From Clostridiales bacterium (lineage in GTDB: Bacteria; Bacillota; Clostridia; Oscillospirales; Oscillospiraceae): 35,509 bases of DNA. The notes beneath the pieces are model-generated. The model had not been told where the DNA came from and ran no database searches. It saw nothing but the letters and a program-made list of their open reading frames with translations. The stretch is taken from NCBI GenBank assembly GCA_003522945.1, contig DPHR01000168.1:73063-108571 (forward strand). Reading direction: 5' to 3'. Below are positions 22,942-30,985 of the stretch, piece after piece. Position 1 is the stretch's first letter, and each line of letters opens with the position of its first letter. The position numbers and the translations under genes were made by a program.

Positions 22942-23802
22942 TCATTTATCGACTAATTTTTCAAAAACAATGTCAAAGAAGCTGCGATCTTTAACGCGCG
23001 CCATAAGAAGCGTTTTATCGGAGCGCGCCACGACGAGCTCGTCCCCGTCAAGGAACGGAACGGCCACACCGTCCACGGAAAGAAAGACCTCTTTGTCTCC
23101 CTGCTCCACGGTGCGGATGGATACTTCGCGGTCCGCTTTCAGTACATACGAGCGCGCCGCAAGGCGGAACGTGCAGATCGGTGTGAGAATGATGCAGTCG
23201 GCGCACGGCTCGACGATCGGCCCGCCCGCCGCCATGGAGTAAGCGGTAGACCCGGTCGGCGTGGAGGCGATCATTCCGTCGCCGGAAAACGCCGTAACTT
23301 CTCTTCCGTCGCTGAATGCTTCAAGCTTCACAACGCTCACCGAGGCACGGACGACCGCTTCGTTGAGAGCGCTTCCCTCATAGACCAGCTCGCCCTTACG
23401 GAAGAGCTTGAGATCGAGCATCATGCGCGTCTGTACCGTGTAATGGCCGTCGGCCACTTCCAGTATACAGTCCGTCTCTGTCTGCTCCAGTTCGGCGAGA
23501 AAGCCCTTGTTGCCGAGATTGACGCCGAGGATCGGAACGCCGGAACCGGCGAGATACCGGGAAAGCTGCAAAATCGTACCGTCGCCGCCGAGAGAGACGA
23601 CGAGCCTCGCGCCGGACAGCGCCATCGGAAGAGCCGCGGTCGGGATATCGCGCGGCCAGGTGTTTTCCAGCCCGTCGCTGAGGAAGGGCGAGATGCGCAC
23701 TTCATGTCCGTGCTCGCGCAGCGCCTCGGCAATGGCGAGCGTGGAAGCAAGGCCGTGGTCGCGGTGGGCGTTCGGACAGAGCAGAACATATCCGTCTTTC
23801 AT
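22942..23802 (-). CDS. nadK: NAD kinase
   Basis: A 286-residue kinase that phosphorylates NAD to NADP. The nucleotide-binding motif GGDGT is at 72-76, the conserved NE pair follows in SALNEAVV, and PTGSTAYSMAAGGP completes the signature. The start chosen is the ATG at 23802, with AAAGGA 9 nt upstream and a 4-nt ATGA overlap with the tlyA stop. A longer reading frame to 23967 would overlap tlyA deeply and adds no conserved sequence. Confidence 0.95.
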   Translation of the reverse strand: MKDGYVLLCPNAHRDHGLASTLAIAEALREHGHEVRISPFLSDGLENTWPRDIPTAALPMALSGARLVVSLGGDGTILQLSRYLAGSGVPILGVNLGNKGFLAELEQTETDCILEVADGHYTVQTRMMLDLKLFRKGELVYEGSALNEAVVRASVSVVKLEAFSDGREVTAFSGDGMIASTPTGSTAYSMAAGGPIVEPCADCIILTPICTFRLAARSYVLKADREVSIRTVEQGDKEVFLSVDGVAVPFLDGDELVVARSDKTLLMARVKDRSFFDIVFEKLVDK

Positions 23803-24611
23803 TTTTCGGAGTCCTTTCCATGTGCCGCGTGAGACGCGGCGACGAGCGCGTCGATGTCCGGCTCCGGAATGCTCTCCGCACCCTTTTTGAGCCAGGCAAG
23901 ATACTCTATATTTCCCTCCGGGCCACGGATGGGCGAGAATTCCAGCCCCCGCACGCCGAAGCCGCATTCCGGTGCATAGTGCAGAAATTCGCGCAGCACC
24001 TCTGCGTGAACGGCAGGGTCGCGCACTACGCCCTTTTTCCCTACCTTGTCCTTGCCCGCTTCAAACTGCGGCTTGACAAGGCATACCATCTCGCCCTCCG
24101 GCTTCAAAAGCGCGCCGACCGCGCCCAGAATGAGACGGAGCGAAATGAAGCTCAGATCGGCAACGGCAACGTCCATCTCCTCCGGGATCTGTTCATGCGT
24201 AACATAGCGGATGTTCGTCCGCTCCATGCAGACGACGCGCGGATCGGTGCGGAGGCTCCAGGCAAGCTGACCGTAGCCGACATCGACGGCATAGACCTTG
24301 GCCGCGCCGCTTTGCAGCAGAACGTCCGTGAATCCGCCGGTGGAAGCGCCGCAGTCGATGCACACGGCGTCTTTCACATCGATGGGAAACACACGCAGCG
24401 CCTTTTCGAGCTTCCATCCGCCGCGGCTGACATACGGCAGCGTTTCACCCCGCATCTCCACAGCGGCGTCCTCCGCTACGGAGGTGCCGGGCTTTGTCTC
24501 TTTCTGGCCGTTCACATAGACGCTGCCCGCCATGATATACGCCTTGGCGCGCTCGCGGCTCTCGGCGAGGCCTTTATCAAAAACAAGCTGATCAAGCCGG
24601 ATCTTTTTCAT
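23799..24611 (-). CDS. tlyA: TlyA-family rRNA (cytidine-2'-O)-methyltransferase
   Basis: A 270-residue protein: an N-terminal S4 RNA-binding domain (about 1-60, RLDQLVFDKGLAESRERAK) joined to an FtsJ/RrmJ-like methyltransferase with SAM motif DCGASTGGFTDVLL (about 86-99). TlyA enzymes 2'-O-methylate cytidines in 16S/23S rRNA; the old label hemolysin is misleading. The ATG at 24611 has AAAGGAG upstream and overlaps dxs by 20 nt. A 77-residue upstream extension lies wholly inside dxs and is not conserved. Confidence 0.94.
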   Translation of the reverse strand: MKKIRLDQLVFDKGLAESRERAKAYIMAGSVYVNGQKETKPGTSVAEDAAVEMRGETLPYVSRGGWKLEKALRVFPIDVKDAVCIDCGASTGGFTDVLLQSGAAKVYAVDVGYGQLAWSLRTDPRVVCMERTNIRYVTHEQIPEEMDVAVADLSFISLRLILGAVGALLKPEGEMVCLVKPQFEAGKDKVGKKGVVRDPAVHAEVLREFLHYAPECGFGVRGLEFSPIRGPEGNIEYLAWLKKGAESIPEPDIDALVAASHAAHGKDSEK

Positions 24612-26463
24612 GCAGTATCTCCTTTGCTGCGGCGGCAATGCCATCCGCATCCAGATGCAGGCAGTGCTGCAGCTCACGGACCGAAGCGTGCTTAATAACG
24701 CCGCTGCCGAGATCCAGCAGCCGGGCGCCGCGCAGCGAAATGCCGTTTGCCGCGGCGTCTGCAAGAAGAAGCGTACCAAGACTTCCGGAGCGGCAGGCTT
24801 CCTCCGCCATAATAAATCGTCCGGTTTTCCGCAGCGACTCACGGACGGTCTCCGGGGCGAGCGGCAGCAGCCGGTTGAGCTTGATGACCTCGGCGCGGAT
24901 GCCGTCGGCGGAAAGCGTTTCCGCCGCGGCGAGCGCTGCGTTGACGCTGATGCCGTAGGTGACGATCGTTACATCGCCGCCGCTGCGCAGAACGGTCGAA
25001 TCTTCGCGGGAGTGGTCGTCAGTATATGCGCCCTCTCCCCCGCGGGGATACCGGAGCGCTACGGGGCCGGATTTTTCACGCACGGCGATGGATAGCATGG
25101 AGTCCAGTTCGCAGAAGCTCGCCGGAGCATATACGGTCATATTCGGCACGGAGCCGAGATACGCGATATCAAAAGAGCCCTGATGCGTGACGCCGTCGCG
25201 CCCGACAAGCCCCGCGCGGTCCACGGCAAGCACAACATGCAGCCCCATGAGCCCGATGTTCTCGATGAGCATATCGTAAGAGCGCTGGAGAAAGGTGGAG
25301 TAAACGGCAAAAATGGGCGTCAACCCCTGCTTTGCCATGCCGGCGCACATCGCGGCGGCGTGCTCCTCGGCAATGCCGAGTTCAAAATACCGGTTCGGAA
25401 AACGGCGGGCAAATTCGGACAGCCCCGTGCCGTGTTCCATCGCCGCGGTAACGGCGCAGACCGTCGGATCCTTTTCCGCAAGCGCAATCGCCGATGCGCC
25501 GAATGCCGCAGAAAAGTCGTTGGTCAGAACGGTCGTGACGCCGGTCTTCCGATCGAACGGGTTGACGCCGTGGTACGTCTGCGGGTCTGCCTCCGCGGGG
25601 GCATAGCCCTTTCCCTTCACCGTCACCACATGCACAACGACCGGGCGATGAAGATCCTTCGCCCAGCGCAGCGTAGTTTCGAGCGCCTTTTCATCGTGGC
25701 CGTCCACCGGCCCGATATAGTAAAACCCGAGATCGTCAAATATACCGGACGGCAGAAGGCGCGCTTTGATGCGCTCCTTGAGCCGGTGCAGCTCTTCATA
25801 AGCGTGCGGGTGCTTTTTCATCACACGGCGGTATGTCCGCTTGAAGCGGAGATATCCGGGGCGCGTGCGTGCGCGGCGGAGCAATCTCGCCACGCCGCCG
25901 ACATTTTCGTTGATGGACATGCCGTTGTCGTTGAGAACGACCACGGCAGCCTCGCGGCTTGCACCGAGATCGCTCAATCCCTCAAAGCACAGGCCGCCGG
26001 TCATCGCGCCGTCGCCCACAACGGCGACAACGTCGTAATTTCCGTGCATGAGCGTTCGGGCTCGTGCCATCCCCGCGGCCAGCGACACGGAATCGGAGGC
26101 ATGTCCGGCAAGAAACGGATCGGCGTTGCTCTCGCACGGCTTGGGAAAGCCGCAAACACCGTCGAGCTGGCGCAGCGTATCGAAGGAATCTCTCCGACCG
26201 GTCAAAATCTTGTGGACATAGGACTGATGCCCGACATCGAACAGGATGCGGTCCTTCATCGGGTCATAGACGCGGTGCAGCGCCACCGTCAGCTCCACAC
26301 TGCCGAGATTCGATGCAAGATGCCCACCGGTGTGCGACACGTTTTCCACAAGAAACTCGCGGATGTCCCGGCAAAGCTCCGGAATGTCCCGTTCCGGTAC
26401 GGCACGGAGATCGGCATTGCTGTTTATTCTATATAAAAGTTCTTTTTCGTTCTGGTTCAACAC
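24592..26463 (-). CDS. dxs: 1-deoxy-D-xylulose-5-phosphate synthase
   Basis: A 623-residue thiamine-diphosphate enzyme condensing pyruvate with glyceraldehyde 3-phosphate, the first step of the MEP isoprenoid pathway. Motifs include GHQSYVHKILTGRRD, the TPP/Mg motif GDGAMTGGLCFEGL ending in NENVGG, and the transketolase-type central and C-terminal domains (DRAGLVGRDGVTHQG). The start is GTG at 26463, 8 nt after AGGGG; a TTG follows directly. It has its own promoter behind the ispA terminator and heads the eight-gene chain to psuG. Confidence 0.96.
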   Translation of the reverse strand: MLNQNEKELLYRINSNADLRAVPERDIPELCRDIREFLVENVSHTGGHLASNLGSVELTVALHRVYDPMKDRILFDVGHQSYVHKILTGRRDSFDTLRQLDGVCGFPKPCESNADPFLAGHASDSVSLAAGMARARTLMHGNYDVVAVVGDGAMTGGLCFEGLSDLGASREAAVVVLNDNGMSINENVGGVARLLRRARTRPGYLRFKRTYRRVMKKHPHAYEELHRLKERIKARLLPSGIFDDLGFYYIGPVDGHDEKALETTLRWAKDLHRPVVVHVVTVKGKGYAPAEADPQTYHGVNPFDRKTGVTTVLTNDFSAAFGASAIALAEKDPTVCAVTAAMEHGTGLSEFARRFPNRYFELGIAEEHAAAMCAGMAKQGLTPIFAVYSTFLQRSYDMLIENIGLMGLHVVLAVDRAGLVGRDGVTHQGSFDIAYLGSVPNMTVYAPASFCELDSMLSIAVREKSGPVALRYPRGGEGAYTDDHSREDSTVLRSGGDVTIVTYGISVNAALAAAETLSADGIRAEVIKLNRLLPLAPETVRESLRKTGRFIMAEEACRSGSLGTLLLADAAANGISLRGARLLDLGSGVIKHASVRELQHCLHLDADGIAAAAKEILHEKDPA

Positions 26464-26494
26464 AACTGCATCCCCTCATACTCTTAACTTAAGT

Positions 26495-26523
26495 ATAATA
26501 ACAAAAACAAACACCCTTTACAA
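26495..26523 (-). promoter_or_regulatory. Sigma-A promoter of dxs
   Basis: On the - strand: TTGTAA (26523-26518), a 17-bp spacer and TATTAT (26500-26495). The -35 box lies across the loop and 3' arm of the ispA terminator, so the two elements overlap. Confidence 0.6.
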
Positions 26524-26538
26524 GAGCAAAGGGTGTTT
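26509..26538 (-). terminator. Intrinsic terminator after ispA
   Basis: An 11-bp stem (AAACACCCTTT and complement) with an 8-nt loop is followed on the - strand by GTTTTTGTT. It lies 35 nt after the ispA stop and closes the asp23-ispA block. Confidence 0.8.
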
Positions 26539-26573
26539 TGACAAAAAATATTCACATTTTATCCGGAAAATAT

Positions 26574-27455
26574 TCACTTCCTGCGGTCCGCCAGAAGGTC
26601 GGCGAGCCAGCAGAGAAATTCCGTATCCGCAAAATGTCCGGCAGCGGCGGCTTTTGCCTTCTCCGTATGGAGATGTACGAGCCGGCCGCATTCCTCGACG
26701 CCGAGAAGCGAAACGAACGTTGTCTTTTTCTCTGCAGCGTCTGAACCGATGGTCTTGCCCAGCTCGTCCTCCGTAGAGATCGTGTCGAGCACATCGTCGC
26801 GGATCTGGAAAGCCAGACCGAGATTCATCGCGTACTCTTCCGCAGCCGACACCTGCTCCGGTGTACCTCCGGCGCACTGCACGCCCATGACGCACGCGGC
26901 GCGGAGCAGCGCTCCGGTTTTCAGGCGGTGGATCTCGTAGAGCTCTGCCTCCGTGACCGGAAGTCCCTCTTTGCTCGTGTCCAGATACTGTCCGCCGCAC
27001 ATGCCCTGCTCGGCGGCGGCAAAGGCCAGCGTTTTGGCCATCGCCGCGGTACGCTCCGGCACAGCCGGCGCGGACAACACGGCGCAGTATGCCGCCGACT
27101 GCAGCGCGTCTCCGGCGAGAACGGCATTGGTCTCGCCGAACATCTTGTGGCAGGTGGGCTTTCCGCGGCGCAGATCGTCGTTATCCATGCACGGAAGATC
27201 GTCGTGGATCAGCGAATAGGTATGCAGCATTTCGATGCCGCAGGCCGCAGGCAGTGCCGCGGCGCGGTCTCCGCCGGAGATCTCGCAGAACTTCACGAGC
27301 AGCAGCGGGCGGATGCGCTTTCCTCCGGCAAGGAGAGAATAGCGCATGGCGTCCAGAAGCTCCTTCTGCGGGCAGTCCGCCGTGAAATACGTCTCCAGCG
27401 CGGCGTTGATCTCATTTTGGATGGCTTTATATTCGCTGAAATGATCCATGGTCAT
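26574..27455 (-). CDS. ispA: Short-chain polyprenyl diphosphate synthase (farnesyl/geranylgeranyl)
   Basis: A 293-residue trans-prenyltransferase extending allylic diphosphates with IPP. The first Asp-rich motif begins DDLPCMD at 85-91 and the second is DDVLD at 220-224. Tyr80, five residues before the first motif, and the two-residue insert within it are typical of short-chain, mainly C15, enzymes. ATG at 27455 has GGAGA upstream and overlaps the xseB stop by 4 nt; another ATG follows two codons later. It supplies precursors for undecaprenyl phosphate, needed by the GT-C enzymes elsewhere in the window. Confidence 0.94.
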   Translation of the reverse strand: MTMDHFSEYKAIQNEINAALETYFTADCPQKELLDAMRYSLLAGGKRIRPLLLVKFCEISGGDRAAALPAACGIEMLHTYSLIHDDLPCMDNDDLRRGKPTCHKMFGETNAVLAGDALQSAAYCAVLSAPAVPERTAAMAKTLAFAAAEQGMCGGQYLDTSKEGLPVTEAELYEIHRLKTGALLRAACVMGVQCAGGTPEQVSAAEEYAMNLGLAFQIRDDVLDTISTEDELGKTIGSDAAEKKTTFVSLLGVEECGRLVHLHTEKAKAAAAGHFADTEFLCWLADLLADRRK

Positions 27456-27700
27456 TCGTTCTCCGATGCAAAGGATGTTTCGACCGGTGCGCCGTCCGCG
27501 CCCTTTTGCAGCTTCACAACGGTCTGCTCGGCCTCGTCGAGCTGCTTTGTACAGGTGCGGATCAGCTCCGCGCCCTCGGTATACAGCGAAAGAGACTCCT
27601 CGAGCGGAGCGTCACCCTTTTCGAGCGAGCGGACGATCTCGTCCAGACGGGCGAGCATCTGCTCAAAGGTCTTCGGTTTTGCGGTTCTCCGTTCAGCCAT
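27452..27700 (-). CDS. xseB: Exodeoxyribonuclease VII small subunit
   Basis: An 82-residue subunit of the single-strand-specific exonuclease VII. The family core is seen in FEQMLARLDEIVRSLEKGDAPLEESL, quoted here only as the segment around residues 13-35, followed by a helical stretch. AGGAGG lies 6 nt before the ATG. It overlaps ispA by 4 nt, but unlike the usual order it is separated from xseA by a lipoprotein gene. Confidence 0.93.
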   Translation of the reverse strand: MAERRTAKPKTFEQMLARLDEIVRSLEKGDAPLEESLSLYTEGAELIRTCTKQLDEAEQTVVKLQKGADGAPVETSFASENE

Positions 27701-27723
27701 GGTGATCCTCCTGTCCGTTTCGA

Positions 27724-28755
27724 TCAGCTCTTTTTATCGGTAACGCGGACGATGGTTTCGCATTTCACGTCGCCGACGGTGCAGATGACCTTGGTCGTTC
27801 CCGCCTTCACGCCGGTGACGACGCCATTTTCGTTGACAGTGGCGATGGCGGTATCCTCGATCGTCCATGTCTCCTTGTTCGTGCTTGGATCGATGTTGTA
27901 CATCGTGCAGTTGAGATCGACCGATTGTCCGACAGTAATGGTAAAGTCGGAATTCGGCAGGCCGAAGCAAGTGATGACGACGCGCGGCGTTTTATCGTTC
28001 GGGTCAGGCGTCGCCTGCGCCGCGGCAGCGGCTGCCGCGGGCGGATTATCGGCCACGCGGATGATGCAGACCGCTTTGGCCGTGCCAGACTTGCAGACGA
28101 TGTTCGTATAGCCCATCTTCTTACCGGTGACGAGACCGGTCTCGGATACCGTCGCAATGGCGGGGTCTTCCGAGGACCATGTGACCTCGCTTCCCTCCGG
28201 CGTAACGGCGGCGGTGAGCTGGATCTCATATCCCCACTGACTGCTGAGGCTGATGTCGGTCTTTTCCACATCGCCGTAGCAGATCTTGATCGTCGGCTCC
28301 GTAACGGTCAGTGAGAGCGACGCGGACGCATCGCCGATGGTATAGGTGATTTTGGGATTGCCGACCTTCCAGCAGGTGACGATGCCGTTTTCGTCCACAC
28401 TGGCAGAGGACGCGTCGCTGGAGGTCCAGATACCGCCGGTGGAGCCGTCGCTCGCAACAGCCTGCAGACGGATGACCGTGGAGGTCTGGAAGCTCAGCTC
28501 CGTCACGGCCTTGTTTTCATAGAATATCTCGACCTTGACCGGCTCCTTCGTTGCCTCCGGTGTTGCGGAAACTTCCGGGACAGGCGTCGCCGCTTTGGGC
28601 GTCGTTGTCGAAGCCGCCGAGGGAGACGCGTTCGGGTCATCCTGCGTTTTGTTGTCCTTGTTTTTGAAAAAGTCGGAGATGCCGCAGCCCGTCAGAGAAA
28701 AGCAAAGAGCCGCTGCTGCCAGAGCAAGCGCAACCATGCGATATAGCTTTTTCAT
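27724..28755 (-). CDS. Big_2 (Ig-like) domain lipoprotein
   Basis: A 343-residue predicted lipoprotein. The signal peptide ends in lipobox LTGC (about residues 20-23), followed by a low-complexity Ser/Thr/Pro/Ala linker to about residue 70. Three bacterial Ig-like group 2 repeats follow, each with the pattern W-S/E-D-x-A-x-A-T/S-V-x-E-x-G-x-V; an Ala-rich linker with PDPND separates repeats two and three. Such domains mediate surface adhesion or scaffolding; no catalytic motif is visible. ATG at 28755 is 6 nt after GGAGGT and shares a base with the xseA stop; the preceding ATG at 28758 is an alternative. Its place inside the exonuclease VII operon is odd. Confidence 0.87.
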   Translation of the reverse strand: MKKLYRMVALALAAAALCFSLTGCGISDFFKNKDNKTQDDPNASPSAASTTTPKAATPVPEVSATPEATKEPVKVEIFYENKAVTELSFQTSTVIRLQAVASDGSTGGIWTSSDASSASVDENGIVTCWKVGNPKITYTIGDASASLSLTVTEPTIKICYGDVEKTDISLSSQWGYEIQLTAAVTPEGSEVTWSSEDPAIATVSETGLVTGKKMGYTNIVCKSGTAKAVCIIRVADNPPAAAAAAAQATPDPNDKTPRVVITCFGLPNSDFTITVGQSVDLNCTMYNIDPSTNKETWTIEDTAIATVNENGVVTGVKAGTTKVICTVGDVKCETIVRVTDKKS

Positions 28756-29966
28756 CATTGTACCTCCGATTGATGCTCCACACGGCAGTCAAGCGCGCCG
28801 TGTTCAAGCCGTATATGGACGCTGTCGCCGGGTGCGACAGCCTTGGCGTCTCTGAGGATCGCGCCGGACGCGTCGGTCGCCACGGAAAAACCGCGCGCGA
28901 GCACCTTGAGCGGGCTCATCGCCTCAAGCGACGATACGAGCCGGACATATTCCTGCCGTTTGGCGAGCAGGAGATGCTTTTCCGCCGCATTCAGACGGTC
29001 GGAAAGGCGATCCACATCCAGCCGCCAGTTCTGAAGAAAGCCCGTCGGGCTCTGCAGCACCGGCCGTGCCGAAAGCTCGTTCAGCCGTGAGGCAAGAGCA
29101 TCCAGCCGCTTCCGCTCCGCCTGACCGAGCCGGTTTTCCAGCGAGAGGAGAAGCGCGCGGACGTCGGCCTGCTCCGGTACGGCGATCTCCGCACCGTTTG
29201 ACGGCGTTGCCGCGCGTACATCGGCGACAAAGTCGGCGATGGTCACATCGGGTTCATGCCCGACGGCGGAGATGACCGGTATCTCGGACGCAAAAATCGC
29301 GCGGGCAACGCGCTCGTCGTTGAACGCCCAGAGATCCTCGATGGAGCCGCCGCCGCGGCCGGTGATGATAAGATCGGCCACATTCCACCGGTTCGCGTAC
29401 CGGATCGCACCGGCAATCTCCGCGGGGGCTTCCGTTCCCTGCACGCGCACCGGCATCACAAGGATCTTTGTGAGCGGCCAGCGCCTGCCGAGAATACGGA
29501 TCATATCCTGTACAGCAGCGCCGGCCCCGGAGGTGATGAGCGCGATCTTCTCCGGCATGGCCGGAAGCGGTTTTTTGTGCTCCTGCGCAAACAGCCCCTC
29601 CGCGAGCAGCTTTGCCTTGAGCTGCTCATACGCCGCGTGAAGATCGCCCAGACCTTCCGGCTGAACGGCGGTGACATAGAGCTGATAGGCTCCGTCCCGC
29701 GGATAGACGGCGACGCGCCCGGAGCAGATCACCGCCATGCCGTTTTCCGGGCGGAAACGCAGCCGCGAAGCGTCGGCGCGGAACATGACGCACCGGATCG
29801 ACGCGCCCGCATCCTTGAGCGTGAAATAATGATGTCCCGAGGGATAGATCTTATAATTGGAAAGCTCGCCGCGGACATAAACGCGGCGCAGCGCGCCGTC
29901 GCTTTCTACGATGGCGCGTATGTGCTCCGTGATCTCCGATACGGAGAGCGGCGAAATCTCCGTCAT
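28755..29966 (-). CDS. xseA: Exodeoxyribonuclease VII large subunit
   Basis: A 403-residue catalytic subunit. The N-terminal OB-fold (about 1-105, VYVRGELSNYK and SGHHYFTLKD) binds single-stranded DNA. The central nuclease domain has ALITSGAGAAVQDM, RGGGSIEDLWAFNDE and AVGHEPDVTIADFVAD with D and H residues conserved in the family. A coiled-coil then leads to a C-terminal segment (LARGFSV). It overlaps nusB and the lipoprotein gene at its ends, so translation is coupled on both sides. Confidence 0.95.
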   Translation of the reverse strand: MTEISPLSVSEITEHIRAIVESDGALRRVYVRGELSNYKIYPSGHHYFTLKDAGASIRCVMFRADASRLRFRPENGMAVICSGRVAVYPRDGAYQLYVTAVQPEGLGDLHAAYEQLKAKLLAEGLFAQEHKKPLPAMPEKIALITSGAGAAVQDMIRILGRRWPLTKILVMPVRVQGTEAPAEIAGAIRYANRWNVADLIITGRGGGSIEDLWAFNDERVARAIFASEIPVISAVGHEPDVTIADFVADVRAATPSNGAEIAVPEQADVRALLLSLENRLGQAERKRLDALASRLNELSARPVLQSPTGFLQNWRLDVDRLSDRLNAAEKHLLLAKRQEYVRLVSSLEAMSPLKVLARGFSVATDASGAILRDAKAVAPGDSVHIRLEHGALDCRVEHQSEVQ

Positions 29967-30478
29967 TCTTCCGTCGTAGGTCCGTTCTCCGCCGCTGCCG
30001 CGTCTTCCGCGGGCTCCGTCTCCGCCGGCTGTTCCTCCACGGTCTCGCCGCGCGAGCGCATGAAGCTGCCGAGGATGCCGTTGATAAAGCGGACGGTCTC
30101 CGGCTCATCGTACCCCTTGGCCAGCTCGACGGCCTCGTTGATAGACGCCGCCGCCGGGATATCCGGCATATAAAGGATCTCATAAAGCGCAACGCGCAGC
30201 ACGGCGAGAGCCGTACGCGAAATGCGCGAGAGCTTCCAGCCGTGGGAGAACTGCTCGATGAGATCGTCCAGCTCCTCGCGGTGGTCGCGCACACCGGTCA
30301 CAAGGGCGTTGATGTAAGCGCGCTCCTCCTCCCCGGGGATCTCCGTGAAAAGAGCATCCTCCGCCGGAAGGGCGCGGAAATAGTCCTCGTCAAAAAAGGC
30401 GTCCGGTCCGACGTCGCTGCCGGCACTAACGGCAAAGCTGAGCTGAAGCGCCAGCTGCCGTGCATTCGTTCTCGTCAT
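29963..30478 (-). CDS. nusB: Transcription antitermination factor NusB
   Basis: A 171-residue all-helical factor that binds boxA RNA with NusE in rRNA antitermination. The N-terminal ARQLALQLSF and the conserved C-terminal helices (EILYMPDIPAAASINEAVELAK, about residues 111-132, and FINGILG) identify it. After the normal end near residue 147 there is an acidic, Glu/Ala/Pro-rich tail of about 24 residues. It overlaps xseA by 4 nt and follows asp23 by 8 nt. Confidence 0.93.
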   Translation of the reverse strand: MTRTNARQLALQLSFAVSAGSDVGPDAFFDEDYFRALPAEDALFTEIPGEEERAYINALVTGVRDHREELDDLIEQFSHGWKLSRISRTALAVLRVALYEILYMPDIPAAASINEAVELAKGYDEPETVRFINGILGSFMRSRGETVEEQPAETEPAEDAAAAENGPTTEE

Positions 30479-30486
30479 AGAGAGAC

Positions 30487-30867
30487 TTACCCCTTCATAT
30501 CGGTCTTATCAAAGGCAATGCCCGTGATATGCACGTTGACGACGGTCTTGAGTCCGGTCATGTCCTCCACGCTCACGGCGACCTGGTCCTGCACCTTCTT
30601 GGCAACGACCGTGACGCCGTAGCCGTAGCGGACCATGATGAGGATGTCAATGACGGCCTGTCCGTTCTCCGCGGCGATCTTCACACTCGGCGGCGTGGTC
30701 GCGCTCTTGATGCCGAGGAACTCGGCAATGTCCGCGCCGGGCACGGACGAAAGCCCTGCAACGCCTTCGATCTCCGAAACAGCGGCGTTGACCATCACCT
30801 GGATAACGTCCTCCGAAATGCTGATATTTCCTTTTTCCGTCTGGCTGGTGATATAGTTTTCAGGCAT
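30487..30867 (-). CDS. Asp23/Gls24 family envelope stress protein
   Basis: A 126-residue Asp23/Gls24 (DUF322) protein, a family of membrane-associated small proteins tied to cell-envelope homeostasis. The pattern GNISISEDVIQVMVNAAVSEIEG near the N-terminus (about residues 13-35) and the valine-rich YGYGVTVVAKKVQDQV segment are typical. GGAGG lies 9 nt before the ATG. It is the first gene of the asp23-nusB-xseA block, with a promoter of its own; this position beside nusB is common in Clostridia. Confidence 0.92.
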   Translation of the reverse strand: MPENYITSQTEKGNISISEDVIQVMVNAAVSEIEGVAGLSSVPGADIAEFLGIKSATTPPSVKIAAENGQAVIDILIMVRYGYGVTVVAKKVQDQVAVSVEDMTGLKTVVNVHITGIAFDKTDMKG

Positions 30868-30896
30868 AGCTGCTAACCTCCCAATGTATTCACGTC

Positions 30897-30905
30897 ATTG
30901 TAACA
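30897..30905 (-). promoter_or_regulatory. Extended -10 promoter of the asp23 operon
   Basis: TGTTACAAT on the - strand is an extended -10 element (TGn plus TACAAT), 30 bp before the asp23 ATG. The -35 region is poor and falls in the T run of the xerD terminator. Confidence 0.55.
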
Positions 30906-30913
30906 CAACGATT

Positions 30914-30956
30914 ACAAAAAATAAAGAGGCGTCCCAAAAAACTTTTGGAACGCCTC
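30914..30956 (-). terminator. Intrinsic terminator after xerD
   Basis: GAGGCGT...ACGCCTC arms extend through CCAAAA to a 14-bp stem with one G-U pair in - strand RNA, followed by a long T-rich run. It lies 30 nt after the xerD stop. Confidence 0.85.
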
Positions 30957-30985
30957 GCTGCCGATATAGTTGAAGCGGCTCGAAA

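Noticed and set aside
26545..26577. Two copies of AAAATATTCAC 22 bp apart at the end of ispA
   Set aside because: Short AT-rich words in an AT-rich spot, one of them overlapping the stop codon; likely chance.
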